Positions 23,039 through 33,305 of a stretch of 64,000 nt of DNA are shown in pieces. The stretch comes from Acinetobacter pittii (GTDB lineage Bacteria; Pseudomonadota; Gammaproteobacteria; Pseudomonadales; Moraxellaceae). The stretch spans positions 3,162,001 to 3,226,000 of the forward strand of contig NZ_CP139249.1 in NCBI RefSeq assembly GCF_034064985.1. The letters are read 5' to 3'. The translations under genes were made by a program, and so were the position numbers. The notes below the pieces were generated by a model. That model was given only the letters and a program-made list of their open reading frames with translations. It made no database searches and was not told where the DNA came from. Numbering within the stretch: position 1 is the stretch's first letter; the number at the start of each line of letters is the position of its first letter.

Positions 23039-23956
23039 ATGGCTGATTCAAATATTCCAAAAGATATCGCTGATAGCCTCAAAAGTATATTTACCAATAT
23101 CAATACCGAACGTATTAGTGAAATTTTAGTCGCTGTTGTACTGTGTTTCATTGGCTTTGTTCTTGCGCGTATTATTTCTAATACGTTTATTAGAACTGTT
23201 GGCTCACGTTTTAATGCTCACCAACGCCTTGTATGGCGCCGTGGTATTTTTTATTTCATTTTCTTACTCTTCATTATGACGAGTTTAAAAGAAGCTGGGT
23301 TCAAACTTAGTGTATTCCTCGGTGCAGCAGGGATTCTAACCGTAGCACTCGGTTTCGCATCACAAACTTCTGCCAGTAACTTAATTAGTGGCTTATTCTT
23401 GATTGGCGAAGGTTCATTTGAAGTCGGCGATACCATTCAGATCACCCTCATCCGTGGCAATACAATTGAAGGTGAAGTCATCTCAATTGATTTGCTTTCT
23501 GTAAAGTTACTTACACTCGACAATGTCTATATTCGTTTGCCAAATGAACAACTTATTCGTGCACCCGTACATAACTTATCTAAATATCCAATACGGCGCA
23601 TTCCCATTACACTTGCAATCAACTTTCATGAAGACATTATTAAAGTCCGCGAGGTTCTGCTTGATGTGGCAGCCCATTATCCGCTTGTGTTGGATGACCC
23701 AAAACCTGCAGTTACGGTTACCGCATTCAGGGAATCATCGATTGAACTTTTATTTGCAATGTGGTGTAGACAAGAAAACTCTTTAAAAGTTCGGGATGAG
23801 ATGCAAGAACGAATTCGAAATGGATTTTTAGACAACCAGATCGAAATTCCTGTTCCTAAAATGGGACTAATTGATCGACCATCTACTGTTTTCGCTGAAG
23901 ATGATATCGATCAATACAGTAATCAAAAAGAGTTAAAACAAGAGCCTAAAGCTTAG
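23039..23956 (+). CDS. MscS-family small-conductance mechanosensitive channel
   Basis: A 305-residue inner-membrane channel. Three hydrophobic segments lie at residues about 27-50, 62-82 and 90-122. The third is the Gly/Ala-rich pore helix (GAAGILTVALGFASQTSASNLISGLFL), followed by the beta domain with GDTIQI and GEVISIDLLSVKLLTLDNVYIRLPNEQL, a canonical MscS signature. The C-terminal alpha/beta domain runs to about residue 270. Likely opens on membrane tension in hypo-osmotic shock. The stop region overlaps the convergent DUF2339 gene by 11 bases. It forms a two-gene unit with the preceding DUF432-like gene. Confidence 0.9.
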   Translation: MADSNIPKDIADSLKSIFTNINTERISEILVAVVLCFIGFVLARIISNTFIRTVGSRFNAHQRLVWRRGIFYFIFLLFIMTSLKEAGFKLSVFLGAAGILTVALGFASQTSASNLISGLFLIGEGSFEVGDTIQITLIRGNTIEGEVISIDLLSVKLLTLDNVYIRLPNEQLIRAPVHNLSKYPIRRIPITLAINFHEDIIKVREVLLDVAAHYPLVLDDPKPAVTVTAFRESSIELLFAMWCRQENSLKVRDEMQERIRNGFLDNQIEIPVPKMGLIDRPSTVFAEDDIDQYSNQKELKQEPKA

Positions 23957-26747
23957 GCTCTTGTTTTCTTTGTATAGAAGACGGTGGTAATGGCGCAAGA
24001 TAAGCAATAATCAACATTACCCCACCTGCTCCAATAAATGAAATCACCCGAGTTAATGTCGCACTTTGCGATAGATCAAGCAAAATCAACTTTAATACGA
24101 CTATTCCTAAAAGTGCAGCGCCAACAAACCACAATTGACGAATCATTTTGCGACTTGAGAAGGTAGTTAAAATGAATGCCAAGATTACCCAGAGCAATGT
24201 CAAACTTAACTGCACTACGCCATTTGTCCAAATTGCAGCACTCCAGAGTGGCGTTGCCCAGTAATGGTGCAAACCTCTGACCACCACACTACTGAATACT
24301 AATAATCCCACAAGAATTGTTGTAATTTTAAAAATCCACTCTAGTGATTTATCTTGATCAAAAGCATGTTGATAAATAATAAAGAGCAGACCTGCAAATA
24401 CTACAATAGAAAGAAAATCAGTTAAGTTAAATAAAGGAATAAAATAAAGATACTGGGCAGAATGCATATCAACACTGACTACAAGCAACCAGACCAAGCT
24501 TAGGCACCACACCGGAATTTGATGTAACAATGTAGTTTTATGAGCCTTATACGCCCAAAGCGAATAAACCACAGGGATAAAAGCCAGAGCAACAACTGGC
24601 ATTTGTGGAAAGATTGCCAGACCAGTCACGGCTAATGCTAACCAACTTAAACCTGCCCAGACTTTTAAGTATCCGGACTCATCCGACTGCGGTTGAGCCA
24701 TAATAAATAAGGCACTTAGAATAATGGTAGCGACTAGAAAAGCACCCTGCTGTAATATACTCGGCCATTTAAAGATGATGAATACTTGACTGGTAAAGGC
24801 TTCACCCAAAACTAACAACAGTAACAGGCTAATTAAAATTAACTGCAAACTTTGCCATTGCACACGAAGTTTATAGTGAACGATTGCGCTAAATATTGCT
24901 ATTAGAACTACGGCGAACATCAAATATGGACTCAAAGCATGATGATGCCATGCCATTATTTCTACGCCAGCTACAGCACCCGAATACATTCCTAAACACA
25001 AGAAAATGCCACTAAACATGCTTGCGCTAAAATAGCGTTGCTCTTTACTGTTGTATTGCAATAAATAAAAGGCAGAAATAAATTGAGCAATTGCATAGAT
25101 GCTTGTGCTTAGCGTTGGAAACTCTTCATTGGCCCACACCTGATAAAACAGCGCAATAGAGCTAAGTAAAACTAAAACCACACCAATATATCGGCTTAAA
25201 CGGTAGCGTTCAGTTACTCCCCAAACAATTAAAGCCGTACCTTGGGCAACCCAACCAATCGCTGTCCAATGTGCTCCTTTTGCAAGTGGAAAGATTAAGG
25301 CAAAAAATGCAACAGCGAGGATGAAAAAGCTTTTGGCAAGAACTGAAAGCTGAGGGTGAGTTTTTTTAATCCAGAACGTTAATAGCGCATATGTACCAGC
25401 CAAAACAGCAGCCCCAATCGTCAACGCTTGTGTAGACTCATGTACTAAGTAGGCATGAAGGGTAAAGCCCAGTACTGGCACACTAAAAATAAGACCAACA
25501 TCTAAGAGCGGAGGTAAACGAATGCCTTCTTGTTTTTCATGTGCTGACGTCCGAGATATATTTTGGCTATAACGAATACTAAGCCAAATAAACAGCGCGA
25601 TATGGCACCACAAAATCCAGTCTAATGTATTAAATTTTTCGGGTTCTGCATAAAATGCGATTGCACTACCACCAATAAACATTGTTGCAAAGAAAGCAAT
25701 TTGATTTAAGATTTTCCAAGGCTGAATAAAATTAACCGCAGCAACTGCTAAGTTAATTACTAAGTAGTAGCTAAATAGGAAGGTTACATCAGGGCGATAT
25801 TGCGGAATAACTAAAGGAGCCGCATAAGCCATACCCAGTGCTAATATTGCCAAATAAATAGCTTGTTGTTTTAAGCTCAGGAATACCGTAATAGCTAATA
25901 AAATCGTAAACAGAATACTCGCTGTAGTTAGGTTGGCAATTACACCAAAATGATGTGAGAACACAAGTGTCAGGAATACAACAGCCAGCCCGACACCTTG
26001 CAATGCCACAGCAAACAGCTGATTTTTCTTTTGCAATGTATACCCAAATGCCGTTAACACACCTCCAGCAATCGCAATAAATCCAAGCTTCACACCTAAA
26101 CTAAGTTGCCAATGCTCACTTGCAAAACGTAATAACAACACCACCCCAACCATAAGCACAGCAACAGCAACTCTTAAGATTGGATTACCATGAACCATCC
26201 AATCTACGGCTGGTTGCCACCATGCGGTCTGAACATGTGCTGGTTGTTCTGTTTGATTGAAAGTTGCCGTTCCCGCTGGGACTAGCGTATCCGTATTGTT
26301 AGAACTAACTTGGTCTATTACAGGATTTATAACTTCTGTTTGTATTGTCTCATTTACATGAACAGTTTGTTTTGCTGATTCGAGGTACAACAGTCGAGTA
26401 TGAAATGCACTGATGGTTTGAATTAAACATAATAATAAAACCAGTAAAGCCCCGCCAGCAATCCACATCCAATGATTGATATAAGCAACTAATGCAACCA
26501 AGGCGGCTGCATAAATCACTGTTCTTTGCATATGAATAGAATAAAGTGGGGTTTTCTGCTGAGAAAACTGCTGTTCTAAATGAGTTAAGCGCTCATGCAG
26601 ATTTGACAGCAATTGAACCAGAATAACAGTAAGTGCAATAGATAAAGCCACAACCGCACTCTGAAATTTAAAACCAATTGAAATGGCTAAAAACAAAGTC
26701 AAAGCGATCAAAACAATGATCATTCCCTGTTTGTCTTTTTTATACAT
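23946..26747 (-). CDS. Large polytopic membrane protein, DUF2339 family
   Basis: A 933-residue protein made almost wholly of hydrophobic helices (about 25 or more). After two N-terminal membrane segments there is a short coiled-coil-like stretch (LSNLHERLTHLEQQFSQQ near residue 50) and a Thr/Asn-rich loop (residues about 130-170), then continuous transmembrane segments to the end. The layout fits the DUF2339 family of predicted membrane proteins, whose function is unknown to me. It has no enzyme motif. It stands alone, converging on mscS with an 11-base overlap and diverging from polA. Confidence 0.72.
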   Translation of the reverse strand: MYKKDKQGMIIVLIALTLFLAISIGFKFQSAVVALSIALTVILVQLLSNLHERLTHLEQQFSQQKTPLYSIHMQRTVIYAAALVALVAYINHWMWIAGGALLVLLLCLIQTISAFHTRLLYLESAKQTVHVNETIQTEVINPVIDQVSSNNTDTLVPAGTATFNQTEQPAHVQTAWWQPAVDWMVHGNPILRVAVAVLMVGVVLLLRFASEHWQLSLGVKLGFIAIAGGVLTAFGYTLQKKNQLFAVALQGVGLAVVFLTLVFSHHFGVIANLTTASILFTILLAITVFLSLKQQAIYLAILALGMAYAAPLVIPQYRPDVTFLFSYYLVINLAVAAVNFIQPWKILNQIAFFATMFIGGSAIAFYAEPEKFNTLDWILWCHIALFIWLSIRYSQNISRTSAHEKQEGIRLPPLLDVGLIFSVPVLGFTLHAYLVHESTQALTIGAAVLAGTYALLTFWIKKTHPQLSVLAKSFFILAVAFFALIFPLAKGAHWTAIGWVAQGTALIVWGVTERYRLSRYIGVVLVLLSSIALFYQVWANEEFPTLSTSIYAIAQFISAFYLLQYNSKEQRYFSASMFSGIFLCLGMYSGAVAGVEIMAWHHHALSPYLMFAVVLIAIFSAIVHYKLRVQWQSLQLILISLLLLLVLGEAFTSQVFIIFKWPSILQQGAFLVATIILSALFIMAQPQSDESGYLKVWAGLSWLALAVTGLAIFPQMPVVALAFIPVVYSLWAYKAHKTTLLHQIPVWCLSLVWLLVVSVDMHSAQYLYFIPLFNLTDFLSIVVFAGLLFIIYQHAFDQDKSLEWIFKITTILVGLLVFSSVVVRGLHHYWATPLWSAAIWTNGVVQLSLTLLWVILAFILTTFSSRKMIRQLWFVGAALLGIVVLKLILLDLSQSATLTRVISFIGAGGVMLIIAYLAPLPPSSIQRKQEPKL

Positions 26748-26901
26748 GGGCTTAGCAATATGACACCTTCATTACAAGTCATCTTACTTCAAGCCAATAC
26801 AAGCGTATATTTATACATACAAAATACTGCAAAAATCATAAACCTGCATTCATAGCCGTTTTCACGTAAAATACCCGTAATTCAGATTAAGGAATTGTTC
26901 A

Positions 26902-29673
26902 ATGCCACCATTTGTCTTGGTTGATGGGTCCTATTTTTTATTTCGTGCATATCATGCATTACCACCATTGACAACCTCTACAGGGTTACATACCAATGCA
27001 ATACGTGGGGCAATTTCTGCCATTCAAAAATTAATGCGCCGTATGCAGCCAACACATATGGCCGTCATTTTTGATACGCCTGAGCCAACTTTCCGCCACA
27101 AGCTGTCACCTATTTATAAAGGTGATCGCCCAACCATGCCAGAAGAGTTATCTCAACAGATTCCATATTTGCATGCATTGATTAAAGCTCAGGGGATTCC
27201 TTTATATAGTCTTCCGGGTGCAGAGGCAGATGACATTATCGGTACACTCGCTAAACGTGCCGTACTCGAAGGCCATCATGTACTTATCTCAACCGGAGAT
27301 AAAGACATGGCTCAGCTCGTCAATGATCATGTAAAACTCGAAGACAGCTTTAAAGATCGTGTACTCGACACTGACGGTGTATTTGAAAAATTTGGGGTTT
27401 GGCCAAATCAAATTATCGATTACTTAACTCTTATGGGCGATGCATCTGACGGTATCATGGGTGTGCCTGGCGTTGGTGCAAAAACAGCAGCGAAGTTACT
27501 GACTGAATATGGCACTTTAGACAATATCATTGCCAATGCGGACCAACTTAAAGGCAAGATTAGCCAAAATATTAAAGATAATTTAGACAATATTAAGCTT
27601 GATCACCAGTTAGCTAGCATTGTTTGTGATCTTCCTTTAGAACTCGACTGGCATGAGTTAAAGCTTACTGATCCAAACATAGAAGCTCTACGTAATTTGT
27701 ATACTGAGCTTGAATTTAGAAATCAGTTACAGTCACTTGATCATCCAAACAATCCAAACAGTTCTACTTATAAACAACAAGCTTCGCAGGCTATTGTTCA
27801 AAATGAAGTTAAACCTGCTGACTCTATAGAAACTGAAGATCAAGCAAGCTTAACTAGTCAAGATGACCAGCTTGGAACAGCAAATTATCACACTGTTTTA
27901 ACCCAAGAAGCATGGGATCAACTCTGGCAACGCATGCAAAATGCCGATCATTTTGCTATTGATACAGAAACCACTAGTCTGGACTACCGTATTGCCGAGA
28001 TGGTCGGTTTTTCAATCGCCTTTGATGCGAAAGATGCTTACTATGTTCCATTAGCGCATAATTATGAAAATGCGCCACAACAACTGGATCGTGATCAAAT
28101 TCTGGCTCAAATTAAGCCTGTGCTAGAAAATGAAGCAATTAAAAAAATCGGACATCATCTTAAATATGATGCTCATATCTTTACCAATCATGGCATAGAA
28201 CTTAAAGGCTGGTATTTCGATAGCATGCTGGCATCTTATGTTTTAAATGCAGCAGCGACTCGTCACGGCATGGATGATGTAGCGCGTGTCTACTTGAGTC
28301 ACTTAACCACTACCTTTGAACAAATTGCTGGTAAGGGCGCTAAGCAAAAGACTTTCAATCAAATTGAGATTGAAGTTGCTGCTCACTATGCAGCAGAAGA
28401 TGCGCATGTGACTTATCGTTTGTATGAAGTGCTTTCAAACAAACTTAAGCCATTTCCTGAGCTAGAAAACATTTTATATAACATCGAAATGCCAGTTGCC
28501 CGTATTTTATCGGGTATGGAAGAAGATGGTATTCGTCTAGATCATGCCTTCTTAGATAAATTAAGCGTTGAATTTGCAAAAACAATTGAAGGGCTTGAAA
28601 ATCAAGCAATGGAAATTGCAGATGAAACTTTTAATATTGCATCTCCTAAACAAGTAGGCGAAATACTATTTGATAAATTAGGAATTAAAGGCGGTAAAAA
28701 AACTGCAACTGGACAATACAGCACCAGTGAAAGTGTTTTAGAAAAAATTGAACATCCTTTAGCGGAAATTATTCTAGAGCATCGTGGTTTAGCAAAGCTA
28801 AAAAGTACCTATACAGATCGTTTAGTTGAGCAATCTCATAACGACACGCATCGCGTACATACGAGCTATCACCAAGCACTGACAGCGACAGGCCGTCTCT
28901 CCTCGTCTGATCCTAACTTACAAAATATTCCGATTCGTAGACAAATTGGCCGTCAAATTCGTAAAGCCTTTATTGCACCAGAAGGCCGAGTACTATTGGC
29001 TGCCGATTACTCGCAAATTGAATTACGCTTAATGGCTCATTTTTCTCAAGATGAAGCGTTAGTGCATGCGTTCCAACATGGGCAAGATGTTCACCGCCGT
29101 ACTGCTGCCGAAGTATTGGGTATTGATATCGAAGATGTGACCAATGACCAACGCCGTCAAGCGAAAGCAGTTAACTTTGGCCTACTTTATGGTATGTCTG
29201 AGTTTGGTTTGATTCGTCAATTAGGCTTTACACGTCAAGAATCGCAAAACTATATTAAGCAATATTTCCAACGCTATCCTGGCATCTATGAATATATGCA
29301 ACGCACACGTCAAGTTGCATCAGAGCAAGGTTTTGTTGAAACCATTTTAGGTCGTCGCCTTTATACGCCTGATATTGATGCACGAAATGTGATGGTGCGT
29401 AAAGCTGCTGAACGTGCTGCGATCAATGCCCCTTTACAAGGTAGTGCGGCTGATATTATTAAACTTGCAATGATTGAAGTTGATAAAATCTTGCCAAAAG
29501 ATCAAGCGAAGTTACTTCTTCAAGTACACGATGAATTAGTATTTGAAGCCGATCAAAATATTGCTGAAGAACTCTCCAAGCAAATCGCAAGTGTCATGGA
29601 ATCTGTTGTAGAAATTTCTGTGCCTTTACTTGTTGAAGTTGGACAAGGGCTAAATTGGGATGATGCTCATTAA
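26902..29673 (+). CDS. polA: DNA polymerase I
   Basis: A 923-residue three-domain repair and Okazaki-processing polymerase. The 5' nuclease lies at residues 1 to about 270 (VLVDGSYFLFRAYHALP; GVPGVGAKTAAKLL). The 3'-5' exonuclease keeps its metal ligands in FAIDTETTSLD (Asp354, Glu356), so proofreading should be active. The polymerase domain shows motif A LLAADYSQIELRLMAHF, motif B RRQAKAVNFGLLYGMSEFG near residue 755 and motif C LLQVHDELVFEAD near 878. A linker at residues 288-330 is Gln/Ser rich and poorly conserved. AAGGAA precedes the ATG. Confidence 0.97.
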   Translation: MPPFVLVDGSYFLFRAYHALPPLTTSTGLHTNAIRGAISAIQKLMRRMQPTHMAVIFDTPEPTFRHKLSPIYKGDRPTMPEELSQQIPYLHALIKAQGIPLYSLPGAEADDIIGTLAKRAVLEGHHVLISTGDKDMAQLVNDHVKLEDSFKDRVLDTDGVFEKFGVWPNQIIDYLTLMGDASDGIMGVPGVGAKTAAKLLTEYGTLDNIIANADQLKGKISQNIKDNLDNIKLDHQLASIVCDLPLELDWHELKLTDPNIEALRNLYTELEFRNQLQSLDHPNNPNSSTYKQQASQAIVQNEVKPADSIETEDQASLTSQDDQLGTANYHTVLTQEAWDQLWQRMQNADHFAIDTETTSLDYRIAEMVGFSIAFDAKDAYYVPLAHNYENAPQQLDRDQILAQIKPVLENEAIKKIGHHLKYDAHIFTNHGIELKGWYFDSMLASYVLNAAATRHGMDDVARVYLSHLTTTFEQIAGKGAKQKTFNQIEIEVAAHYAAEDAHVTYRLYEVLSNKLKPFPELENILYNIEMPVARILSGMEEDGIRLDHAFLDKLSVEFAKTIEGLENQAMEIADETFNIASPKQVGEILFDKLGIKGGKKTATGQYSTSESVLEKIEHPLAEIILEHRGLAKLKSTYTDRLVEQSHNDTHRVHTSYHQALTATGRLSSSDPNLQNIPIRRQIGRQIRKAFIAPEGRVLLAADYSQIELRLMAHFSQDEALVHAFQHGQDVHRRTAAEVLGIDIEDVTNDQRRQAKAVNFGLLYGMSEFGLIRQLGFTRQESQNYIKQYFQRYPGIYEYMQRTRQVASEQGFVETILGRRLYTPDIDARNVMVRKAAERAAINAPLQGSAADIIKLAMIEVDKILPKDQAKLLLQVHDELVFEADQNIAEELSKQIASVMESVVEISVPLLVEVGQGLNWDDAH

Positions 29674-29682
29674 TTAGCAAAA

Positions 29683-29717
29683 ATAAAAAAGGGCTGTAAA
29701 ATACAGCCCTTTTTTAT
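29683..29717. terminator. Bidirectional terminator between polA and yggT
   Basis: GGGCTGT (29691-29697), loop AAAAT, ACAGCCC (29703-29709), flanked by A- and T-runs. Serves polA rightward and the ppx-accA-tilS-proC-yggT operon leftward. Confidence 0.92.
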
Positions 29718-29726
29718 TGCGTTAAC

Positions 29727-30296
29727 TTAAAGTCCTGTTAAAAGAACTTTAGCTACTTCATTCATTAGGATCTCGGCAATATAAAGCGCCAAAAACGCTA
29801 AAATTGGAGATAAGTCAATCATTCCCATATTAGGCAATATACGGCGGAATGGCGCGAGTAATGGTTCAGCCAAATCTTGAATCACTTCAATATAAGGTGA
29901 ACGCGATTGAGTGAACATAACCACCCAACTCAAAATGATTGTTGCAAAAATTAAATAACGGCAGAAACGAATTAAGTCCTGAATCATGGTCACAAAAGTC
30001 AGAATCACTAAATGAACCGGACTATTGGGCATAGAACCAGAAAGATACATCACACCGAAAATTTTCAGTAAATATAAAATAATTAAAAGAACCAACGCAG
30101 CCAAATTAAATCGGCCTTTTGCGACCGTCGGAAAAATTCGGCCAAAAATATCAACAATTTTAGTCGCCTTTACGGTCGATAAAACCACAGGATTATAAGG
30201 ACTTACTGCCGCCAATTGCATTAAAAAACGGAAAAAGACCAATAAAATCGCGACATTAATTAAAATTCCAAAAATTAGCGCAGAATTTGCACCCAT
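29727..30296 (-). CDS. YggT-family membrane protein
   Basis: A 189-residue integral membrane protein with four or more hydrophobic segments arranged as two YggT repeats: SPYNPVVLSTVKATKI in the first half and SRSPYIEVIQDLAEPLLAPFRRILP in the second, both variants of the family P-Y-DP-x-V/LLxPFRR-type loop. The second repeat is the better conserved. YggT proteins have been linked to osmotic or cation homeostasis and cell-division-related functions in different bacteria; the role here is not known. It follows proC after 21 bases, and the yggS/proC-yggT link is widespread. Confidence 0.88.
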   Translation of the reverse strand: MGANSALIFGILINVAILLVFFRFLMQLAAVSPYNPVVLSTVKATKIVDIFGRIFPTVAKGRFNLAALVLLIILYLLKIFGVMYLSGSMPNSPVHLVILTFVTMIQDLIRFCRYLIFATIILSWVVMFTQSRSPYIEVIQDLAEPLLAPFRRILPNMGMIDLSPILAFLALYIAEILMNEVAKVLLTGL

Positions 30297-30317
30297 AGTT
30301 GTCTTATCCTATTTAAG

Positions 30318-31148
30318 CTATTTCGCACTGTCACTCAATTCTTGAGCCAATTCTTGACTACGCTTCTGTGCAGCAGCCAATGCAGATTGAATATTTTGGG
30401 AGATTTGTGCACGGTCAAAAACTTCAAGTGCAGCTTGAGTTGTACCATTTGGTGACGTCACGTTCTTACGTAGTTCAGAAGGAGTATTTGAACTGGTAAT
30501 TGCCATTTGAGCTGCACCTAATGCCGTTTGTAGAGTCAACGCAGTTGCAACTTTCTCGTCAAGTCCTAAGTTTTTACCCGCACGGATCATACTTTCCATG
30601 AGATAAAAGAAATATGCCGGACCTGAGCCAGAAACCGCTGTTACTGCATCAATTTGAGCTTCGGAGTTTACCCAAATTGTTAAACCTGTGGCTGCTAAAA
30701 TCTGACTTGTTAATTCACGATCCGAAGTACCAACTACATCATTTGCATAGATACCATGCGCACCAGTTTGAACTAGAGCTGGCGTATTTGGCATAACTCG
30801 AACAATTCGATTGCTATCAATTAAGTTTGATATTGTTTGGATTTCAGCACCAGCAATAATTGAAATAACCAATTTATCTGATAACAGACCTTTTAAAGGA
30901 CGTAAAACTGTCGCCAAAACTTGTGGTTTTACTGCCAGTACAACAACATCAGCATTTTGAATTGCCGCCACATTATCTTGTGTCACATGGACTTCTTTTT
31001 CTTGCAATAGTTGGCGGATTTGCTCAACAGGATCTGAAACGGTAATACGTGTTGGCGGTAAACCTCTTGAAATGAGCCCACCAATCAAAGCTTGGGCCAT
31101 ATTACCACCACCAATAAAACAGATATTACTATTTACTGCACTTGTCAT
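30318..31148 (-). CDS. proC: Pyrroline-5-carboxylate reductase
   Basis: Last step of proline biosynthesis, reducing P5C to proline with NAD(P)H. I use the ATG at 31146-31148 ([25 protein letters not shown]); an earlier ATG at 31163 would add 5 residues. The Rossmann GGGNMA motif is at residue about 14, followed by VVLAVKPQ, the RVMPNTPALV segment near 120, and the catalytic VSGSGPAYFFYLMESM near 165 that binds substrate. It has 276 residues, a normal length. Its start overlaps the tilS 3' end by 20 bases. Confidence 0.95.
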   Translation of the reverse strand: MTSAVNSNICFIGGGNMAQALIGGLISRGLPPTRITVSDPVEQIRQLLQEKEVHVTQDNVAAIQNADVVVLAVKPQVLATVLRPLKGLLSDKLVISIIAGAEIQTISNLIDSNRIVRVMPNTPALVQTGAHGIYANDVVGTSDRELTSQILAATGLTIWVNSEAQIDAVTAVSGSGPAYFFYLMESMIRAGKNLGLDEKVATALTLQTALGAAQMAITSSNTPSELRKNVTSPNGTTQAALEVFDRAQISQNIQSALAAAQKRSQELAQELSDSAK

Positions 31149-32529
31149 AACCATCTTCGCCATTTACCAGATTACAAGAATAAGAAATTAAATCTGGTTG
31201 CCATCCTCCTTGCTCACAATACGGAGACTGAGCCAACCAAAATCCTTTCGGTGTAAAAACCCCAAGCATAACATTATCTATGACTAATATTTGAATTGTA
31301 TGACGAAGCCAAGGCAAAATATGTGCTTCTTGAATTGCTTTTTTTAATGGCCATTGCCCAACACGACCATATAAATGGACCTTTTCACCACCTTGGCGTC
31401 GAATAATTTTTAATTTTTTCTTTAATAAAGATGAAGATAAACCGATATTTGTTTGTGTAATTTGAAAATATCCTGAAGCACAGTGCACTATTTCCCCCAT
31501 TTGGAAATAATGCTCTGTCTCGGTTTCAACTGGATTTAATTTTTCAGCAAGAAAAACTTGCTTACTCAACCTATAAAGATGATGTTGATAACGAACATAA
31601 TAAAACTGGTTCCAGTGTAATGCCGCTTGTGCATCAGACTTTGAATCAATTACTTCATTTTTTAAACGCTCAACCATTTCGAATGCAGGTCGATATTGCC
31701 CATCACCTTTCATCCAAACCGAAAGCAATTGACGCTGACGGGCAGAAGATAGTTTTAATAGCTGAGTTAAATCCAAACATTCATCTGTACCACAATTTTG
31801 CAAATCAACTTTTAAAACTTCTTCTAAAATTTCAGAAGCATCTTGCATCAGATAGCTGGTACGACTAAGTGCTTGCTGCATTTTTGGAAATCGGTTTTGT
31901 AAGAAGGGCCAAAGTTCTTCACGCGACCATGCTCGATCATAATGGATATCGTAATTTGTAGGATCATCTACATACTCAATTTCAAGTTGAGTAGTCCACT
32001 CGGCAATCTGCTCACGGGTTAAATCCAAAAAAGGGCGCCAAATTGTCATATCAACACGATGATCAATAGACTGCATAGCAGCAAGCCCATCAACACCTGC
32101 ACCCGACAATAAACGCAATATTACCGTTTCAGCCTGGTCTTGCTGATGATGAGCGAGCACTAAAATTTCATTGGCTTGCAAATGTTGTAGATAAGCGTGA
32201 TAACGTGCCTGACGTGCTTGAGCTTCCAAATTACCGTCAGTAACTTGAACTTTTTGAATGGTATAAGGAATATTTAAATGAGTCGCTTGTCTAGCGACGA
32301 GTTCGCCCCACTCTGCACTTTTTGATTGCAGTTGATGATCTATGTAAATTATTCGGATCTTATGAGGGAAAATTTGAGACATCAAATGTAGTAGCAGCAT
32401 TGAATCCATGCCGCCACTACATCCAATAAGAAAAGTACTATTTTCTAAAAACTCTTGAGCCTGTTTTAAGACGCGATGCCTAAATTTTCGCTGCCAAACT
32501 TCATTAAACGTTGATAACGTGCTTCGCAT
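31129..32529 (-). CDS. tilS: tRNA(Ile)-lysidine synthase
   Basis: Modifies C34 of the minor tRNA-Ile(CAU) to lysidine so that it reads AUA codons; essential. The N-type ATP pyrophosphatase P-loop [16 protein letters not shown] is at residues about 34-49, followed by [35 protein letters not shown] and [13 protein letters not shown]. The C-terminal half carries the substrate-binding TilS_C part. At 466 residues the length is normal. No start other than the ATG at 32529 is available before the P-loop, so the gene must overlap accA by 64 bases out of frame, and it overlaps proC by 20 bases. Confidence 0.9.
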   Translation of the reverse strand: MRSTLSTFNEVWQRKFRHRVLKQAQEFLENSTFLIGCSGGMDSMLLLHLMSQIFPHKIRIIYIDHQLQSKSAEWGELVARQATHLNIPYTIQKVQVTDGNLEAQARQARYHAYLQHLQANEILVLAHHQQDQAETVILRLLSGAGVDGLAAMQSIDHRVDMTIWRPFLDLTREQIAEWTTQLEIEYVDDPTNYDIHYDRAWSREELWPFLQNRFPKMQQALSRTSYLMQDASEILEEVLKVDLQNCGTDECLDLTQLLKLSSARQRQLLSVWMKGDGQYRPAFEMVERLKNEVIDSKSDAQAALHWNQFYYVRYQHHLYRLSKQVFLAEKLNPVETETEHYFQMGEIVHCASGYFQITQTNIGLSSSLLKKKLKIIRRQGGEKVHLYGRVGQWPLKKAIQEAHILPWLRHTIQILVIDNVMLGVFTPKGFWLAQSPYCEQGGWQPDLISYSCNLVNGEDGYDKCSK

Positions 32530-33287
32530 CGTTCATTTGCATCCATTGGTAGCAACTCATCCAAAGCTTGCTTCAAAACTACTTTTAGGTTTTGCATGAC
32601 TTGCTCAGGGTCTAAATGAGCCCCCTCGCCTTCATCTACTACATATTCAACAATACCTAGAGATTGTAATTTATCTGCAGTCAAACCTAAAGCTTCACTT
32701 GCTTGAGCCGCTTTTTCAGCAGTTTTCCACAAAATAGATGCACAGCCTTCTGGCGAAATCACAGAATAAATACTATGTGACAACATAATTACTCGGTCAG
32801 CAACACCAATACCTAGAGCACCACCAGAACCGCCTTCACCGAGTACTGTTGCAACAACAGGAACTTTCAAACTTGAAAGTTGAGCAAGGCTAGTTGCAAT
32901 TGCTTCTGCCTGTCCACGCTCTTCAGCACCAACACCTGGGTAAGCACCCATAGTATCAATAAATGTGAAGACCGGAAGGTTAAAGCGCTCTGCCATATCT
33001 AATAGGCGTTGAGATTTACGGTAACCCTCTGGATTAGCCATACCGAAGTTGTGCTTTAATTTTTCACGGGTACTACGACCACGGTGTTGGCCAATAACCA
33101 TCACAGGCTGACCATCAAAACGAGCAAGACCACCTACCATCGCACCATCGTCACCAAACAAACGATCACCATGCAAGGCATCAAACTCTGTAAAGATTTC
33201 ACCGACATAATCTAGAAACTGCGGACGATCAGGATGACGTGCAATTTGAACCGTTGTCCACGCTTTGGACTGAGTAGCTTTTTTCAT
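32466..33287 (-). CDS. accA: Acetyl-CoA carboxylase carboxyltransferase alpha subunit
   Basis: Subunit of the biotin-dependent enzyme making malonyl-CoA for fatty acids; partner of AccD (not here). Seen: [13 protein letters not shown] near residue 16, [34 protein letters not shown] near 80, [18 protein letters not shown], and [17 protein letters not shown] with the oxyanion-type glycines near 150. At 273 residues it lacks about 45 N-terminal helical residues present in E. coli AccA (319). Only 18 bases separate its ATG from ppx, so a longer form would have to overlap ppx. The tilS start lies inside its 3' end. Confidence 0.94.
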   Translation of the reverse strand: MKKATQSKAWTTVQIARHPDRPQFLDYVGEIFTEFDALHGDRLFGDDGAMVGGLARFDGQPVMVIGQHRGRSTREKLKHNFGMANPEGYRKSQRLLDMAERFNLPVFTFIDTMGAYPGVGAEERGQAEAIATSLAQLSSLKVPVVATVLGEGGSGGALGIGVADRVIMLSHSIYSVISPEGCASILWKTAEKAAQASEALGLTADKLQSLGIVEYVVDEGEGAHLDPEQVMQNLKVVLKQALDELLPMDANERCEARYQRLMKFGSENLGIAS

Positions 33288-33305
33288 AGGTCGAATATTA
33301 TCCCT

